Assembly: GCA_903844155.1 (NCBI GenBank)
Contig: CAIMSU010000147.1
Location: forward strand, 1 to 55,425
Direction: 5' to 3'
Length of the DNA stretch: 55,425 bases
DNA from: an uncultured Pseudomonadota bacterium
Lineage (GTDB): Bacteria > Myxococcota_A > UBA796 > SXON01
Both the position numbers and the translations under genes were made by a program. Under the pieces are notes generated by a model, which was not told where the DNA came from, did not search any database, and saw nothing but the letters and a program-made list of their open reading frames with translations. Shown in pieces: positions 17,654 to 25,333 of the stretch. How positions within the stretch are numbered: position 1 is the stretch's first letter; the number at the start of each line of letters is the position of its first letter.

Positions 17654-18225
17654 TTGGCCGTCCCCAGCGCGGCTTCCAGCTCCGCGAAGCCCTTCTCTTC
17701 GCTGTACCCGGTGTGGCTGAACGCGAGCGCGCCCTTCTTGTCGATGACGAAGATGGTCGGCATCGCGGTGACTCCGTAGCTTCCAAGCGCTTTTGCGTCG
17801 GGGTCAAAGGCGACCGGGAGGGTGATGGAAACGGCGCCGAGGAACTTGTCAGCGGCGGATCGTTCGCGGTCCACGTTCACCGCGATGAACTTGACGTCCG
17901 GGTGGGTTGCCGCGAACGTCGAAAGCGCAGGGAGCTCCTTGCGACACGGCCCGCACCAGCTCGCCCAGAACGAGAGCACCACGGTCTTGCCCTTCTGGTC
18001 GGAGAGCTTGAATGTGCCGCCTTGCATGAGCGGAAGCTCAAAGTCCTTGACGACCGGGTTGCCCGCAGCCTGGAACGCGTCCAGCGGCACCATCTCGGGC
18101 CCGGTGTGGGTGAGGGGGGCGACGGGGATCGCGGTCGAGCCCGTTGGCGACGTGTTCGCAGGCGTGGGGGTGACCGCAAACGAGCGCCACGTGAACAGCG
18201 AAAGGGAGACGAGCAGCGGGAGCAT
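17650..18225 (-). CDS. TlpA/ResA-like membrane-anchored thioredoxin
   Basis: 191 residues with an N-terminal hydrophobic signal or anchor, then a redoxin domain from about residue 55. The active site is W-C91-G-P-C94 in FWASWCGPCRKELPAL, and the cis-proline is in YGVTAMPTIFVID. TlpA/ResA proteins act in the periplasm as reductants of disulfides, for instance for cytochrome c maturation. It is the first gene of a two-gene minus-strand operon: its stop overlaps the start of the VKOR fusion by ATGA. A reductase paired with an oxidising fusion is notable. The ribosome-binding site CGAGG lies four bases before the ATG. Confidence 0.9.
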   Translation of the reverse strand: MLPLLVSLSLFTWRSFAVTPTPANTSPTGSTAIPVAPLTHTGPEMVPLDAFQAAGNPVVKDFELPLMQGGTFKLSDQKGKTVVLSFWASWCGPCRKELPALSTFAATHPDVKFIAVNVDRERSAADKFLGAVSITLPVAFDPDAKALGSYGVTAMPTIFVIDKKGALAFSHTGYSEEKGFAELEAALGTAK

Positions 18226-18349
18226 GAAACCTCGACTGGGCGGGCGTAACCGGTGCCTACTCCCGCCGGACGGTCAGAAAACGTCCCGTTCCTCGCCCGT
18301 CCGCCGCACCTCCGTGACAGAAATTTCCCCGCGGACGACCCGGGGCGTT

Positions 18350-18355
18350 TACACT
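18350..18355 (+). promoter_or_regulatory. -10 box for a possible leaderless transcript
   Basis: TACACT lies six bases before the ATG at 18362, the spacing expected when the mRNA starts at the start codon. No good -35 hexamer is visible. Confidence 0.35.
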
Positions 18356-18361
18356 GTCTGC

Positions 18362-18517
18362 ATGACCCTCGCGCTCACCCCTCTCGACCCCGCGGCTTCC
18401 GCCGGTGCCTGGATTGTGCTCGCTGCCTTTTCGCTCGGCGCGCTCGCGTTGCGCTGGGCCGCGCTTGCCCGTGCCCAGGCGGCGTTGGTGCCGGTGAGGG
18501 TACGTCGGCGCGAGTAG
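18362..18517 (+). CDS. Small one-helix membrane protein
   Basis: A 51-residue frame: a short polar start, one hydrophobic helix (AGAWIVLAAFSLGALAL) and a basic Arg-rich end (VRVRRRE). The layout is that of a type II or III single-span protein. The only support beyond the translation is a TACACT box six bases upstream of the ATG. It could be a chance frame. Confidence 0.35.
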   Translation: MTLALTPLDPAASAGAWIVLAAFSLGALALRWAALARAQAALVPVRVRRRE

Positions 18518-18526
18518 GCTGAAGCA

Positions 18527-18617
18527 CGGGTTCTTCGGCATCTTTTGGGCGGCTCGCTGCCATCGTCGCCCGGCCAGGAATCGCTGTGGGACGCCGCTTC
18601 GGATCCCGGCCACTTCG
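18527..18617. repeat. Dispersed intergenic repeat, copy A
   Basis: About 90 bases just after a stop codon align with 35266-35356, which also follow a stop. The shared core is TGGGCGGCTCGCT, with further matches (CGGGTT, ACGCCGC, GATCC) in the same order and spacing. Copies are diverged, so this is a provisional call by eye. Confidence 0.35.
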
Positions 18618-18665
18618 CGGGGCTGTGCGGTTGCGGAGCGTAGGTTTGACGCGTAGGATCCGACG

Positions 18666-20492
18666 ATGATCCTCGTGCTCCTCGCACCGGTACTCGGCGC
18701 CGCCAACGCCGCGACCATCCACGTCGCCCAGGACGGCTCAGGCGATGCGACCACGATCATGGCGGGCCTCGCACTGTCCCGTTCCGGCGACACCGTGGAG
18801 GTCACCGGCGGCACGTACACCGAGGACGTCACGCTGCCTGCGTGGCCGGTGACGCTCGAAGGCGAGGCGGGGTCGGCGGGGACCACGATTATCGGCGTTG
18901 ACTATGGATCGACGGTCCGCGTGGCGAACCCGGAGGCGGCGGGGACGGTGATCCGCGGTTTTACGATCACCGGCGGGGACTGTAGCGGGTGCTCGTTGCC
19001 GGAGTCGGGCGGGGCGGGCGTGGGAGTGTTCGGCGTGGCGGTGGAGCTCGAGGACCTCGTGGTGACCGGGAATGTTGGCGGGGCGGCGGTCACGCTTGCG
19101 TACGCGGGCGGTTCCACGCTCATCAACTCGTCCGTCGACGAGAACGATGCGGGGATCGAGGTGCACCAGGATGACGACGAGACGGTCACGCTCACCGACG
19201 TGGACGTCGAGCGTAGCGCCGGGGACGGCCTCACGATCATAGGAGGCAGGGTCAATGGAACGTCCGTCACGTCGAGCAACAACGACGAAGACGGCATCAA
19301 CGCGTCCGAAGGCGAGCTGGCTTGCGACCATTGCGAGGCCTCGGAGAACGGGTTCTTCGGCATCGACACGAAGGAGGCTTGGTTCACGGACTTGACGGTG
19401 ACCCACAACGCGCACGAGGGAATCGTCGGAGGCGACGTGGTGATCAGCGGCGGGTTGATCTCCGAGAACTTTGATCGCTGGAGCGGGTACGGCGCGGCCG
19501 TGACCGGGGACGACGTTCGCGCGTGGGGTGTGACCTTCGCCGATAATGTGGGCGAGCGGCTGGGGGGAGCGGTCGACGCGAAGACCGGCGAGCTCGACGG
19601 GGACCTGTTTGTCGGCAACCAGGCCCTCGAAGGGGCCGCCGTCTACATGGCTGGGGACGGGTCCATGAGGATCGTCAACACGGTGTTCGAGGGAAACATC
19701 GGCTCCGATGCGGCCGTTCTCTCAATGCCCTATGGCGGAGACGTCACCGTGACCAACGTGACGGCGCTCCAGAATGCGAGCGGCGAGGTGGACTTCGATG
19801 TTGGAGGGGGAGGCGTCCTTCGTGTTGACAATACCATCGTCGCGGACTCCGCGGGTGCCGCGTTCTCGATCAACATGACTTGCACCCTCACCCTCACCTA
19901 CAGCGATCTCCACAACAACGCCGGTGGCTCCGGCCTCACGACCGACCCGACGGGCACCTCTGGAAACATCGCCATCGACCCCGTCTTCGTCGACTACGCC
20001 GCCGATGGCGCGTACACCGACGACCTGCACCTCGCCGCCGGCTCACCCCTCATCGACGCCGGCGACCCCGCGATCCTCGACCTCGACGGCACGCGCAGCG
20101 ACATCGGCGCCTACGGCGGCCCCGGCGACGTTGTCTGGGTTGACGCGGACGGCGACGGCTGGTCCGCGATCTCCGGCGACTGCGACGACGCCAACGCCGC
20201 CGTAAACCCAGCCGCCGTCGAGCTTTGCGACGGTGTCGACAACAACTGCGACGGGGTCGTCGACGAGGGCTGCGCGACCGACAGCGGCGTCGACTCGGCC
20301 ATCGACAGCGCCCCCGCGGACACCGCCGTTGACTCCGCGAGCGACACGGCGGGCGACACGCTCGGAGATCCGCGGCGCCCCGGGAAAAAATCCGGATGCA
20401 CCGGCTGTTCGACGGCCCGAACCTCTCCGCCGTTCGCGCTTTTCGCCGGCCTCGCGCTCCTCGCACAGCGGCGCAGGCGACCGGCCGGTTGA
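18666..20492 (+). CDS. Secreted parallel beta-helix protein with MopE-type motif and MYXO-CTERM-like tail
   Basis: 608 residues. A signal peptide (ILVLLAPVLGAANA) is followed by right-handed beta-helix repeats to about residue 480, opening with TIHVAQDGSGDATTIMAGL as in pectate-lyase-like coils. One MopE-like motif follows, DADGDGWSAISGDCDDANA with ELCDGVDNNCDGVVDEGC, then an Asp/Ser/Thr/Ala linker and a sorting-like tail: GCTGCS, a hydrophobic helix and an Arg-rich end. Such proteins are usually surface displayed. The Asp-rich motif is predicted to bind metal. Enzymatic activity is not evident from the beta-helix. Confidence 0.85.
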   Translation: MILVLLAPVLGAANAATIHVAQDGSGDATTIMAGLALSRSGDTVEVTGGTYTEDVTLPAWPVTLEGEAGSAGTTIIGVDYGSTVRVANPEAAGTVIRGFTITGGDCSGCSLPESGGAGVGVFGVAVELEDLVVTGNVGGAAVTLAYAGGSTLINSSVDENDAGIEVHQDDDETVTLTDVDVERSAGDGLTIIGGRVNGTSVTSSNNDEDGINASEGELACDHCEASENGFFGIDTKEAWFTDLTVTHNAHEGIVGGDVVISGGLISENFDRWSGYGAAVTGDDVRAWGVTFADNVGERLGGAVDAKTGELDGDLFVGNQALEGAAVYMAGDGSMRIVNTVFEGNIGSDAAVLSMPYGGDVTVTNVTALQNASGEVDFDVGGGGVLRVDNTIVADSAGAAFSINMTCTLTLTYSDLHNNAGGSGLTTDPTGTSGNIAIDPVFVDYAADGAYTDDLHLAAGSPLIDAGDPAILDLDGTRSDIGAYGGPGDVVWVDADGDGWSAISGDCDDANAAVNPAAVELCDGVDNNCDGVVDEGCATDSGVDSAIDSAPADTAVDSASDTAGDTLGDPRRPGKKSGCTGCSTARTSPPFALFAGLALLAQRRRRPAG

Positions 20493-20516
20493 CGGTTTGC
20501 CGTCGCCGCTTACCTT
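20489..20516 (+). promoter_or_regulatory. Sigma-70-type promoter
   Basis: TTGACG (20489-20494), 16 bases, TACCTT (20511-20516). The predicted start near 20523 is 18 bases before the ATG at 20541. The -35 box overlaps the stop of the preceding gene. Confidence 0.45.
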
Positions 20517-20540
20517 GTCGGCGCGAGGGCCCCAGGGCGA

Positions 20541-20924
20541 ATGTCCGAGACGAAGTCCATCGAGAAACGCACGAAGAAGTCGGTAAAGGTCAACGACGGC
20601 GAGGCGGACGTCCTCGCGAAGATCGGAGCGATGCCCGAACCCTACCGCGCGATGGGCGAGCGGCTCCACGCGATCATCAGGGCCAACGGCCCGACCCTGT
20701 CGCCGAAGACCTGGTACGGCATGCCCGGGTACGCGTTGGAGGGGGCCGTCGTCTGTTTCTTCCGCAGCGGGCACGGCCCCGGGGAGCGCTACTTGACGTT
20801 CGGCTTCAACCCCTCGGCGAAGCTGGACGACGGCGCGTTCTGGCCCATCGCCTACGCGCTCACCGCGCTCAACGACGCTGACGCCGAGCGGATCGGCGCC
20901 CTGGTGCGGCGGGCGGTGGGGTGA
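20541..20924 (+). CDS. DUF1801/YdhG-like protein
   Basis: 127 residues, cytoplasmic. After a Lys/Ser-rich start, the core PEPYRAMGERLHAIIRANGP, KTWYGMPGYALEGAVVCFF and GERYLTFGFNP resembles the DUF1801 (YdhG) fold, which is related to SCP-like iron-chaperone domains. No function is established for most members. It has its own promoter at 20489-20516 and ends before the 20994 start region of the next operon. Confidence 0.7.
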   Translation: MSETKSIEKRTKKSVKVNDGEADVLAKIGAMPEPYRAMGERLHAIIRANGPTLSPKTWYGMPGYALEGAVVCFFRSGHGPGERYLTFGFNPSAKLDDGAFWPIAYALTALNDADAERIGALVRRAVG

Positions 20925-20993
20925 CAGCCGAGCGCTGGGAGTCGCCGGTGAGGCGCGTGCGGTTGGCGTACGGGGCGTGCCGACGGGTTCGTT

Positions 20994-20999
20994 GATACT
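20994..20999 (+). promoter_or_regulatory. -10 box for the YbjQ operon, leaderless start
   Basis: GATACT ends seven bases before the GTG at 21007, fitting a leaderless first gene. No -35 box is evident at 16-18 bases. Confidence 0.35.
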
Positions 21000-21006
21000 C
21001 GGCGAC

Positions 21007-21468
21007 GTGACCACCGATCTGCTCTGCACAGCCCTCCCCCTTTCCGCGTTCCTCGGCAACCTGCTCTGGAGGGCGTATCGAGCGGCGAACCGCCCCAACC
21101 CCTTCGACAACCTCGATCAGCCCGATCTCGGCCCCCTCGCGCCCGGCACCGACGATCTCGACACCCGCGCCTGCGTCGCCCGCGGCATCGTCCTCTCCGT
21201 CAACCCTCGGCCCCTATCGAGCTCGGGCTCGGGCCTCACCCGAACGGAGGATCGGAGCGTGCAGATCGACATCGAGATCGACGGCCGGGACCCCGTCACC
21301 GTCAACGCCATCGCCACGATCCCCGCCCGGTTCATCGCGGACGTCCTCCCGGGTGCGACCGTCGCGCTTTTTGTGTGCCCGAACAGCCTCGGCGCGGTCA
21401 CCGTGACCGGCCCCGGGGTTGCGGTGCCAGCCTTCGGCGTCGCGCGTGCTGCGCCTCCGCCGGCTTGA
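21007..21468 (+). CDS. N-terminally anchored protein, paralog A of the YbjQ operon
   Basis: About 153 residues from GTG; an in-frame GTG at 20977 would add ten residues but lies upstream of the likely -10 box. A hydrophobic N-terminus (LLCTALPLSAFLGNLLW) is followed by a beta-rich domain. The closing part ATIPARFIADVLPGATVALFV and VTVTGPGVAVPAF is shared with the next gene (ATIPARFVQDVLPGATVAVMV, VQVIGPGMAVPAF), so the two are paralogs. I recognise no named family. It is the first of seven same-strand genes. Confidence 0.7.
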   Translation: MTTDLLCTALPLSAFLGNLLWRAYRAANRPNPFDNLDQPDLGPLAPGTDDLDTRACVARGIVLSVNPRPLSSSGSGLTRTEDRSVQIDIEIDGRDPVTVNAIATIPARFIADVLPGATVALFVCPNSLGAVTVTGPGVAVPAFGVARAAPPPA

Positions 21469-21520
21469 AGATCGTCGGCCTGCACCGCACTCTCGCGCCT
21501 GAGCGGCTACGTTCCCGGGG

Positions 21521-21928
21521 ATGGCTTCCTTTATCACCGGCCTGCTCAGCTTGCTCTGCATGGGCGCGTTCGGGGCGTTCATGCTCTATGTCATCCTGGC
21601 CGCGGTCATGCGCGCGAGCGGGACGGTGCTCGGGCGTGGCATCGTGCTGAACGTCACGGCGCAGCCCTCGTCAACGGGCGGGCAGGGGTTGAGCCGCTAC
21701 GAGGTGCGTATCGTTCGCATGGACATCGAAGTGCCGGGCCAACGCCCGTTTGAGGTCAATACCCAGGCCACCATCCCTGCGCGCTTCGTGCAGGACGTGC
21801 TGCCCGGCGCGACGGTCGCGGTGATGGTCAACCCGAAGTCGCCTGGGACGGTGCAGGTGATCGGCCCCGGGATGGCCGTACCGGCGTTCTCCATCGCGAC
21901 GACAGGCGCACAAAGGAGCGGCAAATGA
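21521..21928 (+). CDS. N-terminally anchored protein, paralog B of the YbjQ operon
   Basis: 135 residues. One N-terminal membrane helix (ITGLLSLLCMGAFGAFMLYV) is followed by a soluble beta-rich domain that is homologous to the previous gene over its whole length, with the same IPARF-DVLPGATVA segment. The soluble part is probably cytoplasmic or periplasmic on a single anchor. TACGTT ends seven bases before the ATG, hinting at an additional leaderless start. The stop overlaps the next gene as ATGA, so it is coupled to the zinc-ribbon gene. Confidence 0.75.
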   Translation: MASFITGLLSLLCMGAFGAFMLYVILAAVMRASGTVLGRGIVLNVTAQPSSTGGQGLSRYEVRIVRMDIEVPGQRPFEVNTQATIPARFVQDVLPGATVAVMVNPKSPGTVQVIGPGMAVPAFSIATTGAQRSGK

Positions 21929-22380
21929 GCGGGATCACGCGGTGTGAGTCGTGCGGGGCGCCGATGCAGACAACGACGGTCACAGCCGTCGGCTGTGTGT
22001 ACTGCGGCGCCGAGGTGCGCGTCTCCGTCGACAGCGGGCAGATCGCGAAGGGGATGGCGTTGGACCTCGCGAACGCCGAGGCGTTCATGACGAAGCTGTC
22101 CGCGGCGTTGACCCACGGGTTCGGCGACCGGGCGAAGATCCAGCGCGAGGGTAGCCGCATCGTCCTGCTGGAATTGCACCTTGATCCGGACGTCTTCATC
22201 GCCCGCCGCGAGTACGAGACCATCATCGGCCAGCACAAAAAGCTCGTCCGCGGGATCGCGCTCAAGACTGCGACACACCCCCTGGATCGGTGGGTCGAGA
22301 TGCTCACCACCGCCATCGCCGTCCACGCCAACTCCAGCGCGACCGCCGCCCAGGCCCTCGCCCAAATTCGGGTCCAATAA
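21925..22380 (+). CDS. Zinc-ribbon protein of the YbjQ operon
   Basis: 151 residues. The N-terminus RCESCGAPMQ ... GCVYCGAEV holds two Cys-x2-Cys knuckles about 16 residues apart, a clear zinc ribbon. The remaining about 120 residues are alpha/beta and unknown to me (ALTHGFGDRAKIQREGS, HKKLVRGIALKT). Start and stop both overlap neighbours (ATGA before, TAATG after), so its translation is tied to the flanking genes. Confidence 0.75.
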   Translation: MSGITRCESCGAPMQTTTVTAVGCVYCGAEVRVSVDSGQIAKGMALDLANAEAFMTKLSAALTHGFGDRAKIQREGSRIVLLELHLDPDVFIARREYETIIGQHKKLVRGIALKTATHPLDRWVEMLTTAIAVHANSSATAAQALAQIRVQ

Positions 22381-23228
22381 TGCCCACAAGTCCTCCGCCT
22401 CCGCCCCCTCCCGCCCGCGCAGGCGCGCAGCAGGCCCACGCCCGTCTGCAGCTCGACGACCTCCCGCAGCACGCGCGCGAACGTCTGCAGGAGATGCGCG
22501 AGCATCACTTCTTCACGAGCGACCTCTCCGTGAACGAGTTCCTGCTGGTGAAGGAAGCCGGCTTCCAACCTCTCGGTCTCGTGATGGGCAGCAGCATCTA
22601 CCACATCGGGATGACCGCGCTGAACTCCCAGAACCCCGAGGAGATCACCGTCCTCACGCAGGCGCTCTACACCGCGCGCGAATTGGCGATGGCGCGCATG
22701 GAGGAGGAGGCTGATGCGCTCGGCGCAGACGGCATCGTAGCGGTGCGGCTCACGCTGAACGTGCACGCGTGGGGCACGAACATCATCGAGTTCATGGCCA
22801 TCGGCACGGCAGTGAAGAGCGAGGGGCCGGAGAACTTCCGTGCGCCGGACGGGCGTCCGTTCACGAGCGACCTGTCCGGGCAGGACTTCTGGACACTGCT
22901 GACCGCCGGCTACCGCCCCGTCGGCTTCGTCATGGGCAACTGTGTGTACTACATCGGCCAGCCCACCCGCGGCCAACCGACCGAATCCAAGGAATTGCAG
23001 GGGCCGACGCAGGCGCTGTACGACGCCCGTGAGTTGGCAATGGAGCGCATGCAGGTGGAGGCCGAGGCGCTCGGCGCTGCCGGCATCGTCGGGGTGCTGA
23101 TCGATGAGAACAATCACACGTGGGGCCCGAGCGTGCTGGAATTCAGCGCGGTCGGCACGGCCGTCGTCCCGATCCGCGACGACCATCACATCCCGCGCCC
23201 GAACCTCATCCTCACCGTGGGGGACTAG
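22380..23228 (+). CDS. Double YbjQ-like domain protein 1
   Basis: 282 residues. After a Pro-rich start come two copies of a YbjQ-like (UPF0145, 'heavy-metal-binding domain') unit. Unit 1 has FFTSDLSVNEFLLVKEAGF, GLVMGSSIYHIG, ALYTARELAMARMEEEADAL and GADGIVAVRL, closing in EFMAIGTAVK. Unit 2 has FTSDLSGQDFWTLLTAGYRP, GFVMGNCVYYIG, the same helix and EFSAVGTAVVP. The LGAdgIVgV-GTAV pattern is the family core. YbjQ proteins form small beta-barrel oligomers, and their role is unknown. The ATG overlaps the upstream TAA, and the next gene starts on the base after the stop. Confidence 0.8.
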   Translation: MPTSPPPPPPPARAGAQQAHARLQLDDLPQHARERLQEMREHHFFTSDLSVNEFLLVKEAGFQPLGLVMGSSIYHIGMTALNSQNPEEITVLTQALYTARELAMARMEEEADALGADGIVAVRLTLNVHAWGTNIIEFMAIGTAVKSEGPENFRAPDGRPFTSDLSGQDFWTLLTAGYRPVGFVMGNCVYYIGQPTRGQPTESKELQGPTQALYDARELAMERMQVEAEALGAAGIVGVLIDENNHTWGPSVLEFSAVGTAVVPIRDDHHIPRPNLILTVGD

Positions 23229-24236
23229 GTGGCGACGCGTGCGCCGATCGACGTCCGCGCGAGCGTGGAGCGCGTGCGAAAGGGCGGAATTCCCCTGCGC
23301 GCGGTGGAACGGCTGCAGGATGAGATGGGCGCTGCCGGGAGCGGCCCTAGGCTTTTCACCAGCGATTTGTCGGTCAACGAGTTCCTGCTCTCGCGCGACG
23401 CGCAGTGCGAGCCGATCTCGCAGGTGATGGGATCGAGCATCTACCACGTCGGGCAGATCCCCGATTACAAAGGCAAGACGTCGGAGATCACCATCATCTC
23501 GGAGGGCCACCGAAACTCGCGAAGGGCGGCGCTGCACCGATTGTACGAGGAGGCCGCGTTGGTTGGGGCGGACGCGGTGATCGGGGTGCGGCTGCGTGAC
23601 CGGATGATCACGATGGGCTCGCGCGGAAAAGGTGGCGATGATGGAGGGGAGATCCTCGAATTCACAGTCGTCGGCACGGCCGTTCGGGCACCCTGGATCA
23701 CCCACCGGCCGGGCGAGCCGGTCATCACGGACCTGACCGGGCAGGACCTCTGGGCGCTGCATCGCGACGGTTTTGAGCCCTGCGGCTTCCTTTTTGAGTT
23801 CTGCCGCTACCACGTCTGGCACGTGACCAAGAACACCAACTTCACGACCGGGGAGCTGGACGAGGCGAGTGACGCCGCCGTCTCCGCGCGTGACATCGCC
23901 GCGAAGAAGCTCTTGAAGCAGGCGTCCGACTGCGGCGCCGAGTTCGTCGTCGGCAGCGACATGAAGCTGACGATGCGCGAGGTGCCCTGCGGCTACGGCG
24001 GCTGCCAGCTCGACGACCTCGACGTGGACGTGAGCTGGTTCGGCACCGGTGTCCGTCGCATCCCCGGCGCCGTTCCCCACGAACACCACATGCCCCCGTT
24101 GATCCTCTCGATGATGCCGCTCGGCCGGCGAAAGGGCGAGCAGATCGACGCCGAGTCGGACGAGGATGACGTGAAGGTCGCCGCCGAGGAGGCCGAAGAA
24201 GCGGCCCTCGAAGCCGACGAAGCGGCAAGCGAATGA
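23229..24236 (+). CDS. Double YbjQ-like domain protein 2, divergent second domain
   Basis: 335 residues from GTG directly after the preceding stop. Unit 1 has RLFTSDLSVNEFLLSRDAQ, QVMGSSIYHVGQI and EFTVVGTAVRAPW. Unit 2 is diverged: ITDLTGQDLWALHRDGFEP, GFLFEFCRYHVWHVTKN, then a Cys-containing insert (EVPCGYGGCQLDDLD) before WFGTGVRRI. An acidic Ala/Glu-rich tail of about 35 residues ends the protein. The changes suggest this member has a distinct role in a hetero-oligomer. It is coupled by ATGA to the next gene. Confidence 0.8.
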   Translation: MATRAPIDVRASVERVRKGGIPLRAVERLQDEMGAAGSGPRLFTSDLSVNEFLLSRDAQCEPISQVMGSSIYHVGQIPDYKGKTSEITIISEGHRNSRRAALHRLYEEAALVGADAVIGVRLRDRMITMGSRGKGGDDGGEILEFTVVGTAVRAPWITHRPGEPVITDLTGQDLWALHRDGFEPCGFLFEFCRYHVWHVTKNTNFTTGELDEASDAAVSARDIAAKKLLKQASDCGAEFVVGSDMKLTMREVPCGYGGCQLDDLDVDVSWFGTGVRRIPGAVPHEHHMPPLILSMMPLGRRKGEQIDAESDEDDVKVAAEEAEEAALEADEAASE

Positions 24237-25333
24237 GCAGGAACGACCCCGGTTCAGGCGTCGCCAGCCTCCCCACCCACGCGCGTGAGCGCCTCGCGGA
24301 CATGCGCGAGCGGAAGCTCTTCACCAGCGACCTCTCGATCTCCGAATTCCTCCTCGTCCGCGAAGCCGGTTTTGACCCCGTCGGGCTCGTGATGGGAACG
24401 TCGATCTACCAGGTCGCACCGAACATCCCGAGCCTCGGCAAGCAGGAGCCGGGCCGCGAGATCGTCGAGACGACGAAGGCGCTCAACCACGCGCGCCAGT
24501 TGGCCATGAACCGGATGGAGCAGGAGGCCGAGGAGCTTGGCGCGGACGGCATCGTCGGCGTGCGGCTGACCGTCAACCTCGCGACCAACCCCCAGCGGGT
24601 CGAGTGGCAGCAGTACCGGTGCTGGTGCAAGTGGGCGAAGCAGATCGGCTTCCGTCGCCCGGTAACGGTCGTCGCAGGCGGCTATTTTCAGGGTTGGCAG
24701 CAGGTCGCCAACACCCAGTGGCAACAGTACGGCAAGCAGCAGGGTTGGGTGCAGACGCCCATCCCGCCGTGGAGCCAGCCGCAGGGGAGTGCCAGCTACG
24801 CGTTGGGGCAGAACACCGCAGAGTTCATCGCCATCGGCACCGCAGTTCGCCACCGCGAAGGCGAACATTACCGGAACAAGCACGGGATGCCGTTCCAGTC
24901 GGACTTGTCCGGGCAGGACTTCTGGATGCTGATCCGCGCCGGGTTCCGGCCGGTCGGGTTCTGCATGGGCAACTGTGTGTACTATGTCGGGCCGCAGATG
25001 CTGAAGGTCGCGGACGGGCAGAGCTGCGAGCTTCCCGCGTACACACACGCGTTGTACGACGCCCGCGAGTTGGCTATCGAGCGCCTGCAAGACGAAGCCG
25101 AGGAGCTCGACGCTACCGGCATCGTCGGCGTCACCGTTGCGGAGCAGCAGCACTCGTGGCGGACAACGCCGTGGAACGTCGGAAACGCGGCGTTGCAGAC
25201 GGGCGAGGTGATCGAGCTGTTCGTCATCGGAACGGCGGTGGTGCCGACCGAGAAGGCGGGCGACCTGGATCGTCCGCACCTCGTACTCTCGGCGAACGAC
25301 GTGGTGAAGGTAAACGTAGGGGGTGAGGAATGA
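24233..25333 (+). CDS. Double YbjQ-like domain protein 3, with a Trp/Gln-rich insert
   Basis: 366 residues. Unit 1 carries KLFTSDLSISEFLLVREAGF, GLVMGTSIYQVA and ELGADGIVGVRLTV, then an insert of about 70 residues rich in Trp, Gln and Gly (QGWQQVANTQWQQYGKQQGW) before EFIAIGTAVRHR. Unit 2 has FQSDLSGQDFWMLIRAGFRP, GFCMGNCVYYVGP and ELFVIGTAVVPTE. The insert sits at the same loop where the other members have short turns. Both ends overlap neighbours by ATGA. Confidence 0.8.
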   Translation: MSRNDPGSGVASLPTHARERLADMRERKLFTSDLSISEFLLVREAGFDPVGLVMGTSIYQVAPNIPSLGKQEPGREIVETTKALNHARQLAMNRMEQEAEELGADGIVGVRLTVNLATNPQRVEWQQYRCWCKWAKQIGFRRPVTVVAGGYFQGWQQVANTQWQQYGKQQGWVQTPIPPWSQPQGSASYALGQNTAEFIAIGTAVRHREGEHYRNKHGMPFQSDLSGQDFWMLIRAGFRPVGFCMGNCVYYVGPQMLKVADGQSCELPAYTHALYDARELAIERLQDEAEELDATGIVGVTVAEQQHSWRTTPWNVGNAALQTGEVIELFVIGTAVVPTEKAGDLDRPHLVLSANDVVKVNVGGEE

